Positions 17,037 through 26,086 are shown, counted from the stretch's first letter. The stretch: 36,053 bases of DNA from Bacteroidales bacterium (GCA_017445755.1 JAFSSE010000028.1:1-36053), one strand, 5' to 3'. Made by a program: numbers and translations. The notes: generated from the letters alone by a model not told the origin.

Positions 17037-18325
17037 GAGTACTGATGTTCGGCTGGGAGTTTCCTCCCCATATCGCAGGCGGTTTGGGAACGGCCTGTGA
17101 GGGAATTGTAAAGGGACTTGCCTCCAACGGCGTCGAGACCCTTTTTGTCATGCCTTCGGCCTCCGGTGACGAGGACGAGACCTATACGCGCATTATCAAC
17201 GCCAGCGACGTTGCGGTGGATGTGGTCAGTGAAACGACCTCTTCCTTCCTCGAGAAAGTCAAGTTCATCCATATCGGCTCCAACCTCATTCCATACGCAG
17301 ATCCGGAAGAGTTTTCCAGGATTGTGGAAGAGGAGAGGGAGCGCCAGATCAAGGATTTCCGCATCTCCTATGGCCAGAAATACCAGTTCTCCGGCAAGTA
17401 TGGCAAGAACCTGATGGAGGAGGTGGCCCGCTACGCCATGGTCGGAGGGACCATAGCCATGCAGCACAAGGATGAATTCGATGTCATCCACGCCCATGAC
17501 TGGCTGACTTACTACGCCGGCATCGCCGCGAAGGAACTGACCGGGAAACCGCTTGTAATCCATGTCCATGCGACTTCATATGACCGCGGAAGCGTCGAAC
17601 AGATCGATACCCGCGTCCTCGATATCGAGACAAGGGGCATGCAGGCGGCGGACCGGGTTATTACGGTCAGCGACCTTACCCGGAACATAGTGGTGAACCG
17701 CTACGGAATCGACCCTGCAAAGGTTGTGACGGTCCACAATGCCGTGGATTTCAGCGGCAGGGAGAATATAGAAGTGAGCCGCGGGGTAAAGGAAAAGACC
17801 GTTACCTTCCTCGGCCGAATTACATATCAGAAGGGTCCCGAATATTTCATCGAGGCCGCTGCGAAGGTCCTGAAGCGGACTAAGAATGTCCGTTTCGTAA
17901 TGGCCGGGAGCGGGGATATGATGAACCGCTGCATCCGCCATGTCGCCCGGCTCGGCATTTCCGACCGTTTCCACTTCACCGGCTTCCTCCGCGGTGCCGA
18001 TGTCCAGAAGATGTTCGCCCTTTCGGACGTCTATATCATGCCGTCAATCTCCGAGCCCTTCGGAATTTCGCCTCTCGAGGCCATGAGGACGGGAGTTCCG
18101 TCCATCATCTCGAAGCAGTCCGGGGCAGCAGAGGTCCTGAAATACGCCTTTAAGGTGGATTTCTGGGACGTCGACGCGATGGCGGACGATATCTACGCCC
18201 TTCTCCACTATCCCGCCCTCGCATCCTTCTCGGCTCATGAGGGTTATGATGAGGTCAATGAGCTTAAGTGGAACGAAGCCACAAAGAAGTTAAAGGCAGT
18301 TTATGAATCCGTTTTAAACAGATAG
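17033..18325 (+). CDS. GT4-type glycosyltransferase of the glycogen cluster
   Basis: A 430-residue GT-B-fold transferase. The N-terminus MRVLMFGWEFPPHIAGGLGTACEG contains the acceptor-side glycine-rich loop. The donor domain has VTFLGRITYQKGPEYFIEAA, AGSGDMM and the nucleotide-sugar motif MPSISEPFGISPLEAM. This is family GT4, close to starch/glycogen synthase-like proteins often encoded beside GH57 amylases in Bacteroidetes. The role inferred from context is glucan chain initiation or synthesis; the donor (UDP- or ADP-glucose) cannot be read from sequence. ATGA overlap with the debranching enzyme, 3 nt before GH57. Confidence 0.82.
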   Translation: MRVLMFGWEFPPHIAGGLGTACEGIVKGLASNGVETLFVMPSASGDEDETYTRIINASDVAVDVVSETTSSFLEKVKFIHIGSNLIPYADPEEFSRIVEEERERQIKDFRISYGQKYQFSGKYGKNLMEEVARYAMVGGTIAMQHKDEFDVIHAHDWLTYYAGIAAKELTGKPLVIHVHATSYDRGSVEQIDTRVLDIETRGMQAADRVITVSDLTRNIVVNRYGIDPAKVVTVHNAVDFSGRENIEVSRGVKEKTVTFLGRITYQKGPEYFIEAAAKVLKRTKNVRFVMAGSGDMMNRCIRHVARLGISDRFHFTGFLRGADVQKMFALSDVYIMPSISEPFGISPLEAMRTGVPSIISKQSGAAEVLKYAFKVDFWDVDAMADDIYALLHYPALASFSAHEGYDEVNELKWNEATKKLKAVYESVLNR

Positions 18326-18328
18326 ACT

Positions 18329-19585
18329 ATGGCAAAGAAGAGTTTATGCCTGTATTTCCAGGTTCATCAGCCGACACGGCTCCGGCTGTACAGGTTCTTC
18401 GATATCGGGAAAGATTCCCATTATTATGACGATTTCGCCAACCGGACGATTCTGAGGCGCATTGCCCAGAAGTGCTATCTTCCTATGAATGAGCTTCTTC
18501 TGGACGCAATCCAGAAGAGTGGCGGGAAGTTCCGCGTTGCCTTCTCGATTACCGGCTCCGCCCTCGAGCAGTTCGAGCGCTATGCCCCGGATGTAATCGA
18601 GAGCTTCAAGGCCCTTGTCGCAACCGGCTGCGTTGAAATCCTCGGGGAAACCTATTACCATTCCCTCGCATCCCTCGCGTCGGATTCCGAGTTTACCCAC
18701 CAGGTGACTAAGCACAGTGCGAAGATTGAGAGTCTTTTCGGCGTGAAACCGACCGCCTTCCGGAATACGGAGCTGATTTATTCCGACTCCATCGGGGACA
18801 GGGTCTATGATCTCGGATTCAGGACAATTCTGACCGAAGGCGCCCGCCATATCATGGGCTGGAAGAGCCCTGACTATGTTTACAACTGCGAGGTGCAGCC
18901 GAAACTCAAGATCCTCCTCAGGAACTATTCCCTCAGCGACGACATCGCCTTCCGTTTCTCCAACAAGGATTCCGGAGAGTGGCCGATGACTGCGGAAAAA
19001 TTCCTGTCGAAACTCAAGGCGGCAGAAGGGGATATCGTGAATCTCTTCATGGACTACGAGACCTTCGGTGAGCACCAGAGCTCCGCTTCGGGCATTTTTG
19101 ACTTCATGCGCGCCCTGCCCGGGATTGTCATAAGTGACGGAACCTTCGAGTTTACCACTCCGACCTCCGCTGCCAGAAAGCACAAGAGCGTAGGCGACCT
19201 CGAGGTCTTGGATCCGATTTCGTGGGCTGACGAGGAGAGGGACGTGACCGCGTGGCTTGGCAATGAACTCCAGCAGGAGGCCTTCAACAAGGTTTACGCG
19301 ATGACGGAGAAACTCTCTATCGTAAACGATCCGATTCTCTGGAACGATTTCGGGCATCTCCAGGAGAGCGACCACTTCTACTATATGTCGACGAAGTTCT
19401 TCTCCGACGGGGAGGTCCATAAGTATTTTAACCCGTATGACACGCCGTATGAGGCGTTTATAAACTATATGAATGTTATCTCCGACTTCCAGATCCGCCT
19501 CGATGAGAAGCGGGCCGCACTCGACGTGAAAGAAGAGGTTCTGAAGGAGGAGAAGGGCACGAAAGCCCATGTTAAAAAGAAATAA
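18329..19585 (+). CDS. GH57 family alpha-amylase / glucanotransferase
   Basis: Intracellular alpha-glucan-active enzyme. The 418-residue protein has the GH57 signatures in order: the N-terminal LYFQVHQPTRLR, SGSALEQ-like SITGSALEQF, ETYYHSLASL, the nucleophile E148 in FRNTELIYSD, and the acid/base D242 in FMDYETFGEHQ. It lacks a signal peptide, consistent with cytoplasmic glycogen turnover. Family members include 4-alpha-glucanotransferases, amylases and branching enzymes, so the exact activity is open. The next gene starts at the nucleotide after its stop codon. Confidence 0.9.
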   Translation: MAKKSLCLYFQVHQPTRLRLYRFFDIGKDSHYYDDFANRTILRRIAQKCYLPMNELLLDAIQKSGGKFRVAFSITGSALEQFERYAPDVIESFKALVATGCVEILGETYYHSLASLASDSEFTHQVTKHSAKIESLFGVKPTAFRNTELIYSDSIGDRVYDLGFRTILTEGARHIMGWKSPDYVYNCEVQPKLKILLRNYSLSDDIAFRFSNKDSGEWPMTAEKFLSKLKAAEGDIVNLFMDYETFGEHQSSASGIFDFMRALPGIVISDGTFEFTTPTSAARKHKSVGDLEVLDPISWADEERDVTAWLGNELQQEAFNKVYAMTEKLSIVNDPILWNDFGHLQESDHFYYMSTKFFSDGEVHKYFNPYDTPYEAFINYMNVISDFQIRLDEKRAALDVKEEVLKEEKGTKAHVKKK

Positions 19586-22500
19586 ATGGATAAGAAACTG
19601 ATTGCTCCGGACTACCTGTTCGAGGTCAGCTGGGAAGTATGCAACAAGATGGGCGGCATCTATACCGTCATCGCTACAAAATCCCTCTACCTCAAGTCCC
19701 AGCTGGGACGCCACCATATACTCATTGGTCCGGATGTGTGGATGAATACGGAGAGCAATCCCGATTTTATCGAGGATACGACTCTTTACAGGTCATGGAA
19801 GGCCCAGGCCGCAACAGAGGGTCTGAGGGTTCGCGTCGGAAAGTGGAACGTTCCCGGGAAGCCGGTAGCTATCCTTGTGGATTTCAAGCAGTTCCTTCCG
19901 ATCCAGGATAAGATTCTGACCGATTTCTGGAAGGAATTCGGAGTTGACAGCATCACCGGAAACTGGGATTATAAGGAGTCAGCCCTCTTCGGATATGTGG
20001 CCGGCAAAGTCATCGAAAGTTTTTACAATTTCCACCTTGGTGAGAGCGACAGGGTTGTCGCCCAGTTCCACGAGTGGCAGACGGGAGCGGGCCTTCTGTA
20101 TCTTCGCCACTCCGCGATTCCGGTGGCGACGGTCTTTACGACCCATGCCACTGTGGTAGGCCGCTGCCTCGCCGGAAACAATCTCCACCTGTATGACGGG
20201 ATGTCCACCTTCGACGGGGACGCCAAGGCCCGCGATTTCGGGGTCATGGCCCGCCACTCGCTCGAGAAGATGTCCGCCCGCTATGCCGACATATTCACGA
20301 CTGTCAGCGACATAACCGCCCGGGAGTGCGCCCAATTCCTCGGCCGGCCGGTAGATGTTGTTACGCCTAACGGCTTCGAAAACAGCATCACACCCTCCTC
20401 GGATGAGGAATATATGGAAAAGCACGACGCGGCCCGGCGGAAACTCGTTTCAGTCGCGACTGCGATGTCTGCGGAGCCGGTCCCGGACAATGCCGTTTTC
20501 ATCGGTATCGGCGGCCGCTACGAGTACCGCAACAAGGGAATCGACGTGTTTCTGGACGCGCTCGGCAGGGTAAACAGCTCGAATATCGAAGGGAGGAGCA
20601 TCCAGGCCTTCATCATGATTCCGTCCGGCCATAACGGACCCGACCGTGAACTCTCCGCAAAGCTCGCCGGAGAGGGCCTGTCCTCGTACAGCACCCAGAC
20701 CTCCCATTATCTCCAGAATCCGGAGTATGACGCCATCCTGCGCCGTTTGAGGGAGCTCAGCTTCAACAACCATCCCGGCGACCGGGTGAAGGTCTATTTC
20801 ATCCCCTCTTACCTGAATGGAAACGACGGCATCTTCAATATGCCGTACTATGATATCCTTTGCGGGCTCGATCTCGCGCTCTTCCCGTCCTATTATGAGC
20901 CATGGGGCTATACCCCGCTGGAGGCCCTTGCGTTCAGGGTTCCGACCCTGACGACCTCGCTCGCCGGCTTTGGACTCTGGGTCCGGAGCCATTACGGGAA
21001 GGCCCACCCCGGCATAACGGTTCTCGACCGGACGGACTCCAATTACTCGGAAGTCGTCGACGGAGTGGTAGACCGCGTCAGGGAAATCGCTTCCCTCGAC
21101 CGGGAGGGCCGTGCCGCCTACCGTGAAAACGCCCGTGACGTCGCGTCCATCGCCCTCTGGCAGAACCAGATTGTGTATTACCAGGAGGCCTATTCCCTTG
21201 CCCTTGCAAAGGTGGCCGCCAATAAGGATTCTTACAAAACCCCGAATAAAATGCAGTATTCAAAAGCTGAAATAAATACCCCTACCTGGAAAAGTGTCCT
21301 CGTAACCCGTCATCTTCCGGAGAAACTCTCCGGACTGGAACGTCTCTCCAAGAACCTCTGGTGGTGCTGGAACGAAAGCGCCAAGGGACTTTTCCGGGCA
21401 ATCGACCCCGATCTCTGGCACAAGTCCGGCCATAACCCTTCGTATGTAATCGACAATACGAGCTTGAAACGTTTCCGGAAGCTCTCAGAGGACGAGCAGT
21501 TCCTCTCACAGATGAATTCCGTGCTCGAAGAGTTTGACGCCTATATGGCTGCGAAAGCGGAAAGGACAGACCCGTCAATTGCCTATTTCTCAATGGAATA
21601 TGGTCTTGACACCTCTCTGAAAATCTATTCCGGAGGTCTTGGAATCCTGGCGGGAGACTATCTGAAGGAAACTTCCGACATGAATGTCAACCTCGTTGCC
21701 GTCGGTCTTCTCTACCGCTACGGGTACTTTACCCAGGTACTCTCTGCCCAGGGATACCAGGTCGCGAAGTATGACGCCCAGGACTTTACGAAGATTCCCG
21801 CGACCCCGGTCCGGGACGAAGAGGGGAACTGGCTCACCGTTGAGGTCGCTTTCCCTGGTAGAACCCTTTCTGCACGGCTTTGGAAGGTCGAAGTCGGCCG
21901 CACCGACCTCTACCTGATGGATACTGACTATGAGGCCAACCTGCCCGAAGACAGGCAGGTTACCCACCACCTCTATGGCGGCGACTGGGAAAACCGTCTG
22001 AAGCAGGAACTCCTCCTCGGAGTCGGCGGAATCCGTGCCCTCCGTAAGCTCGGCCTCGATCCCCAGGTTTACCACTGCAATGAGGGCCATGCCGCCTTCA
22101 TCGGTATCGAACGCCTTATCGAACTTATCCAGAAGGACAATCTCGACTTCTCCGAAGCCCTCGAGGTGGTTCGCGCATCCTCCCTCTATACGACCCATAC
22201 GCCTGTGCCTGCGGGCCATGACGCCTTCGACGAGGGCATGCTCCGCCAGTATATCGGCCACGTCCCGGGTCTTCTGAAGACCGACTGGGAGACCCTCATG
22301 AGTCTCGGAAAGGACGATCCGAAGGACGTCGGCGCCAAGTTCTCCATGTCCAACCTTGCAGCCAGCTGCTCCCAGAATGTAAACGGGGTCTCCATGCTCC
22401 ACGGGAAGGTCTCCCAGGAGATTTTCGCCCACATGTACCCGGGATACCTCCCGGAGGAACTCTACGTCAGCTATGTGACCAACGGCGTCCACTATCCGAC

Positions 22501-23812
22501 ATGGGCCGCTCCCGAGTGGAAACCCGTCCATGAGCGCGTCTTCGGGCCCGAATTCAAGACCCACCATTATGACAAGTCCTGCTTCGAGGGAATCTACAAT
22601 GTTTCCGACGAGGAGGTATGGGGAGTCAAGAAAGAACTGAAGGTCAAGCTTATGAAGTTCATCCGTGAGCGTCTCCAGGACAATACCGTCTCGAACCACT
22701 ATTCCCCGTCGGAACTCGTCACGATCCTCGATACCCTGAGGGACGACGTCCTGACAATCGGTTTTGCCCGCCGCTTTGCAACCTATAAGCGGGCGACCCT
22801 CCTCTTCTCCGACCTCGACCGGCTTGACGCAATCGTCAATGACCCGGTCCGTCCGGTCCAGTTCCTCTTCGCCGGGAAAGCCCATCCCGCCGACAAGGCA
22901 GGCCAGGACTTCCTCAAGCACATCGTGGACATTTCGAAGGATCCCCGTTTCATCGGAAAGATTGTCTTTGTCCCCGGATACGACATTACTCTGGCAAAGA
23001 GGATGGTCCAGGGTGTCGATGTCTGGATGAACAACCCTACACGGCCCCTGGAGGCCTCCGGTACTTCCGGGGAAAAGGCCGCCATGAACGGCACCATGCA
23101 TTTCTCGGTGCTGGACGGCTGGTGGGTAGAGGGATATAGGGAAGGCGCCGGCTGGGCGCTGCCCCAGGAGCAGGTCTATGATGACAATAATTACCAGAAC
23201 GAGCTCGACGCCGCGACAATCTATGCTCTCCTCGAGAATGAAATCGTTCCCAGCTACTATAAGGTCAATGCCAGCGGGCTTTCGAGGGAATGGGTCGGCT
23301 TTATCAAGAATACCATAGCGAAGGTTGCCCTCAACTTTACGACCAACCGGATGCTGACCGACTACATCAATCAGTACTACGCTCCCCAGTCAGTCCGCGC
23401 TACTGCCGTCAAGGATGACGATTTCGCCCTTGCAAGGGAAATTGCCGCCTGGAAAAAGCATGTGCGCCGCGAATGGGAGAATGTGGCCGTGGTTTCAGAG
23501 ACCCGTCCTGAGACCTCGCTCGACCTCTCCATGAACCATGAGTTCAAGGCCGAAGTTGTGCTTTCGCTCGGGGATCTTACCCCTGACGACATCGGAGTTG
23601 AGATTCTCTTCGCTTCTTCCGACGCCAAGGGTCAGCTCCATATCGCCGAGGTCATGGAATATACTCCGACGGAGTTTGCGGACGGGGTCTGCAGGTACCA
23701 GGTCTCAATCCTCCCGGATAAGACCGGCATGTATCAGGTCGCGACCCGCGTCTTCGCCAAGAATGCCTTCCTGCCGCACCGCCAGGATTTCGAGTGCGTA
23801 AAATGGCTGTAG
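19586..23812 (+). CDS. Fused glycogen synthase (GT3-like) :: alpha-glucan phosphorylase (GT35)
   Basis: A 1408-residue two-enzyme protein. Residues 1 to about 560 match the eukaryote-type GT3 glycogen synthase: FEVSWEVCNKMGGIYTVI at the N-terminus, FTTHATVVGRCLAGN, GRYEYRNKGIDVFLDAL, and the catalytic FPSYYEPWGYTPLEAL. From about 565 a complete GT35 phosphorylase follows, with its N-terminal domain (LSKNLWWCWNESAKGLF), AYFSMEYGLDTSLKIYSGGLG, YHCNEGHAAF, TTHTPVPAGHDAF and the pyridoxal-phosphate lysine K1164 in EASGTSGEKAAMNG. Synthesis and phosphorolysis are thus covalently joined. I believe this fusion is known in some Bacteroidetes, while others keep two genes. The 3' end overlaps ribF by 10 nt. 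Confidence 0.92.
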   Translation: MDKKLIAPDYLFEVSWEVCNKMGGIYTVIATKSLYLKSQLGRHHILIGPDVWMNTESNPDFIEDTTLYRSWKAQAATEGLRVRVGKWNVPGKPVAILVDFKQFLPIQDKILTDFWKEFGVDSITGNWDYKESALFGYVAGKVIESFYNFHLGESDRVVAQFHEWQTGAGLLYLRHSAIPVATVFTTHATVVGRCLAGNNLHLYDGMSTFDGDAKARDFGVMARHSLEKMSARYADIFTTVSDITARECAQFLGRPVDVVTPNGFENSITPSSDEEYMEKHDAARRKLVSVATAMSAEPVPDNAVFIGIGGRYEYRNKGIDVFLDALGRVNSSNIEGRSIQAFIMIPSGHNGPDRELSAKLAGEGLSSYSTQTSHYLQNPEYDAILRRLRELSFNNHPGDRVKVYFIPSYLNGNDGIFNMPYYDILCGLDLALFPSYYEPWGYTPLEALAFRVPTLTTSLAGFGLWVRSHYGKAHPGITVLDRTDSNYSEVVDGVVDRVREIASLDREGRAAYRENARDVASIALWQNQIVYYQEAYSLALAKVAANKDSYKTPNKMQYSKAEINTPTWKSVLVTRHLPEKLSGLERLSKNLWWCWNESAKGLFRAIDPDLWHKSGHNPSYVIDNTSLKRFRKLSEDEQFLSQMNSVLEEFDAYMAAKAERTDPSIAYFSMEYGLDTSLKIYSGGLGILAGDYLKETSDMNVNLVAVGLLYRYGYFTQVLSAQGYQVAKYDAQDFTKIPATPVRDEEGNWLTVEVAFPGRTLSARLWKVEVGRTDLYLMDTDYEANLPEDRQVTHHLYGGDWENRLKQELLLGVGGIRALRKLGLDPQVYHCNEGHAAFIGIERLIELIQKDNLDFSEALEVVRASSLYTTHTPVPAGHDAFDEGMLRQYIGHVPGLLKTDWETLMSLGKDDPKDVGAKFSMSNLAASCSQNVNGVSMLHGKVSQEIFAHMYPGYLPEELYVSYVTNGVHYPTWAAPEWKPVHERVFGPEFKTHHYDKSCFEGIYNVSDEEVWGVKKELKVKLMKFIRERLQDNTVSNHYSPSELVTILDTLRDDVLTIGFARRFATYKRATLLFSDLDRLDAIVNDPVRPVQFLFAGKAHPADKAGQDFLKHIVDISKDPRFIGKIVFVPGYDITLAKRMVQGVDVWMNNPTRPLEASGTSGEKAAMNGTMHFSVLDGWWVEGYREGAGWALPQEQVYDDNNYQNELDAATIYALLENEIVPSYYKVNASGLSREWVGFIKNTIAKVALNFTTNRMLTDYINQYYAPQSVRATAVKDDDFALAREIAAWKKHVRREWENVAVVSETRPETSLDLSMNHEFKAEVVLSLGDLTPDDIGVEILFASSDAKGQLHIAEVMEYTPTEFADGVCRYQVSILPDKTGMYQVATRVFAKNAFLPHRQDFECVKWL

Positions 23813-24657
23813 TTTCAACAGGATTTTTTGACGGTGTCCATCTCGGGCACCGTCTTGTCCTCCGGACTCTTGTCGGGGAGGCGAGGCGGCGTGGGGAGGA
23901 AAGTATCGTCATAACCTTCTGGCCCCACCCCAGGAATGTTCTCCAGAATGAGGCCCGTTCCCTTCGCCTTTTGACTTCCCTGGAAGAAAAAAAAGCCCTC
24001 ATGACGGCCCTGGAAGTGGACCGGGTTGAGGTCCTTCCCTTTACGAAGGAGTTCGCCTCAATGAGGGCTGAAGAGTATCTTTCCCTTCTCAGGGAGCGTT
24101 TCGGCGCTTCGCTTGTGGTCATGGGATATGATAACAGGATAGGAAGCGACGGAAGGTCCGCCAAAGATTTTGAAGACAGTGAATTTGTCATACTGAGCGG
24201 AGCAGTGGACGGAGCAGATGAAATGCCGATTTCCTCCACCCGTATCCGTAACGAGCTGCTGGAAGGGAGGATAGAGGAAGCAAATGCCATGCTCGGGTAC
24301 AGCTACTCCCTGTACGGGGTAGTCGTGGCCGGAAACCGGATGGGCCGTACAATCGGATTTCCGACGGCTAACATCCAGCTCTATGAGCCCCTTAAACTGG
24401 TGCCCGGAAACGGGGTTTATGCGGTTGAGGTGGAAGTAAATGGCGGCTTCTTCAAGGGCATGTGCAATATCGGAACCCGGCCCACCGTCGGCGGTTCTGC
24501 CAGAACCATTGAGGTCCACATCCTCGATTTTTCCGAAGACATCTACGGCCTTCCGCTGAAGATCCGTTTCCTTCGCCGCATCCGGGATGAGCGGAAATTC
24601 CCGTCTCTGGAAGCTCTCCGGGAGCAGCTCGAGAAAGACCGGAGGATCTGCCTATGA
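23803..24657 (+). CDS. ribF: Bifunctional riboflavin kinase / FAD synthetase, compact N-terminus
   Basis: Phosphorylates riboflavin to FMN and adenylates FMN to FAD. The 284-residue form starts almost directly at the nucleotidyltransferase motif (STGFFDGVHLGHR; usual members have about 15-20 residues before it). It continues with TFWPHPRNVL, VVMGYDNRIG and ISSTRIR. The C-terminal flavokinase domain shows GRTIGFPTANI, NGVYAVEV and GMCNIGTRPTVGG. ATG 23803 is chosen; an in-frame GTG at 23794 would add only three residues. The start lies inside the end of the phosphorylase gene (10-nt overlap), and the stop overlaps the next ATG. Confidence 0.93.
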   Translation: MAVVSTGFFDGVHLGHRLVLRTLVGEARRRGEESIVITFWPHPRNVLQNEARSLRLLTSLEEKKALMTALEVDRVEVLPFTKEFASMRAEEYLSLLRERFGASLVVMGYDNRIGSDGRSAKDFEDSEFVILSGAVDGADEMPISSTRIRNELLEGRIEEANAMLGYSYSLYGVVVAGNRMGRTIGFPTANIQLYEPLKLVPGNGVYAVEVEVNGGFFKGMCNIGTRPTVGGSARTIEVHILDFSEDIYGLPLKIRFLRRIRDERKFPSLEALREQLEKDRRICL

Positions 24658-25097
24658 AACGTCTTCTCCTGCTGCTTGTCCTGGCGTTTTCGCTTCCTGT
24701 GGGCGCGAGGGACCTTACCCGTAACGTTAACCCCTTCGTTGGAACGGATGCCCACGGCCACACCTTTCCCGGAGCTGTTTATCCCTTCGGAATGGTGCAG
24801 CTGAGCCCGGACACACGACCTAAGGCGGGGGACTGGGACGGATGCAGCGGTTATCATTATTCCGACAGTTTGATTTATGGTTTTTCGCATACCCACCTGA
24901 GCGGAACGGGTTGTGACGACTGGTGCGATATCCTTGTTCTTCCCGGCGGGAAACCTTCGACGTTCAGCCATTTGAGCGAAGCCGCTTCTCCGGGATACTA
25001 TGAGGTAAAGCTTTCTGACAGTGGCGTTATTCCGTCCTGGCATCCCGGTGCCGGCCATCAGGGTTTTATCTTTGTGGATGAACTCTGGGCGAAGTAA
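24654..25097 (+). pseudogene. Truncated GH92 alpha-mannosidase remnant with foreign C-terminal tail
   Basis: Only 147 residues remain of a family normally near 750. It keeps a signal peptide (KRLLLLLVLAFSLPVGA) and an intact GH92 N-terminal start: NVNPFVGTDAHGHTFPGAVYPFGMVQLSPDT, GWDGCSGYHYSD-like and FSHTHLSGTGC. After SPGYYEVKLSDSGV the GH92 sequence stops and an unrelated tail, IPSWHPGAGHQGFIFVDELWAK, leads to the stop. That tail resembles the extreme C-termini of other Bacteroidetes secreted glycosidases as I recall them (not checked). An internal deletion joining two neighbouring CAZyme genes would explain it. The catalytic domain is missing, so it should be inactive. Confidence 0.75.
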
Positions 25098-25129
25098 TTT
25101 TGTTTTGTAAAAAAGAGTTTTTATCTTTG
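25098..25129 (+). promoter_or_regulatory. greA promoter (TTTTG-N19-TATCTTTG)
   Basis: TTTTG at 25098-25102 and TATCTTTG at 25122-25129 are 19 bp apart. The start is expected near 25134, giving an unusually long leader of about 75 nt for this window before the greA ATG at 25210. Confidence 0.75.
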
Positions 25130-25140
25130 CAAAGGACAAG

Positions 25141-25175
25141 GGGTTCTGCCGTTAACAGGCGGGACTCGTTTTATT
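25141..25175 (+). promoter_or_regulatory. Hairpin with T-rich tail in greA leader (possible attenuator)
   Basis: GTTCTGCC (25143-25150) pairs with GGCGGGAC (25158-25165) around the loop GTTAACA, with two G-T pairs. Two further pairs extend it outward. It is followed by TCGTTTTATTTG. This is terminator-like and lies wholly within the leader, upstream of the start codon. Confidence 0.45.
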
Positions 25176-25209
25176 TGTCACTTTGAATGATAATTAAACT
25201 TTTTGAAGA

Positions 25210-25677
25210 ATGGAAATAGAGTACATGACCCAGGCCGGCCTCGACCAGCTGAAAAAGGAGCTCGCGGATGCGCTTGCACAGCGGCCCGTTATCTCCGCAG
25301 CGATTGCGGAGGCAAGGGAGAAAGGTGACCTCTCGGAGAATGCGGAGTATGATGCTGCGCGGGATGCGCAGGGTCTTCTCGAGGTGAAAATAGCCCGTCT
25401 TAAGAATAAGGTGGCGAACGCCCGCGTCCTCGACGAGTCCCAGCTTTCGGCCGACAAGGTCCAGCTTCTGTCGAAGGTAAAACTCGAGAATGTCGCTTCC
25501 AAGATGAAGATGGAATTCACCATTGTCGGCGAGTCCGAGGCGGACTTCTCGAAGGGTAAGCTCGCAGTCACCACCCCTATCGGCAAGGCCCTTCTCGGCC
25601 ACGTCAAGGGAGATGTCGTCGAAGCGAATGCGCCCCAGGGAGTAATCAAGTTCAAGATTCTGGATATCAGCATTTAA
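25210..25677 (+). CDS. greA: Transcription elongation factor GreA
   Basis: Rescues backtracked RNA polymerase by stimulating transcript cleavage through the secondary channel. The 155 residues match the family: an N-terminal coiled coil whose tip carries the acidic motif in AREKGDLSENAEYDAARDAQG (about residues 35-55), then the FKBP-like C-terminal domain with TPIGKALLGHVKGDVVEANAPQG. It has its own promoter and a structured leader. The HIT gene follows after 4 nt. Confidence 0.97.
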   Translation: MEIEYMTQAGLDQLKKELADALAQRPVISAAIAEAREKGDLSENAEYDAARDAQGLLEVKIARLKNKVANARVLDESQLSADKVQLLSKVKLENVASKMKMEFTIVGESEADFSKGKLAVTTPIGKALLGHVKGDVVEANAPQGVIKFKILDISI

Positions 25678-25681
25678 AGTT

Positions 25682-26086
25682 ATGGCAACGATATTTTCCC
25701 GTATCGCCGCCGGCGAAATCCCCTCCTATAAGGTTGCCGAAAGCGAGGATTTCTATGCCTTCCTCGACATCAGCCCGCTTGCCAAGGGCCATACTCTTGT
25801 GATTCCGCGCCATGTCGAAAAGGATTATATCTTCGACCTGGATGAAAAGACCTATGAGGGGCTGATGGCCTTTGCCCGCAAGGTGGCTACCGCCCTGAAG
25901 GCCGCTGTTCCCTGCAAGCGGATCGGCGTTGCCGTCCTCGGTATGGAGGTTCCCCATGTCCACGTCCACCTCGTCCCGCTCCAGAGCGAAGGCGACATGG
26001 ACTTCCGGAAAGAGAAACACTCCCTTTCTCCGGAGGAGATGCAGAGTATAGCAGCATCAATCCTGAAAGAGTATGAAAAATTATAG
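25682..26086 (+). CDS. HIT-family (HINT-like) nucleotide hydrolase
   Basis: A 134-residue histidine-triad protein. The opening IFSRIAAGEIPSYKVAESEDFYAFLDISP is that of bacterial HINT/HinT-type purine nucleoside phosphoramidases. The catalytic triad HVHVH is at 92-96 (PHVHVHLVP). It is cytoplasmic. The physiological substrate in Bacteroidetes is not established. It is cotranscribed with greA (4-nt gap) and overlaps the next gene by 14 nt. Confidence 0.93.
   Translation: MATIFSRIAAGEIPSYKVAESEDFYAFLDISPLAKGHTLVIPRHVEKDYIFDLDEKTYEGLMAFARKVATALKAAVPCKRIGVAVLGMEVPHVHVHLVPLQSEGDMDFRKEKHSLSPEEMQSIAASILKEYEKL

Noticed and set aside
18344-19717. 457-codon minus-strand ORF opposite the GH57 gene
   Set aside because: Shadow of a clear GH57 enzyme.
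21590-23101. 503-codon minus-strand ORF opposite the phosphorylase half
   Set aside because: Same shadow effect, low-complexity composition, no start context.
25067-25074. Second TATCTTTG inside the GH92 remnant
   Set aside because: It encodes the FIFVD residues, has no -33 element 19-21 bp upstream, and a better greA promoter lies 55 bp downstream.
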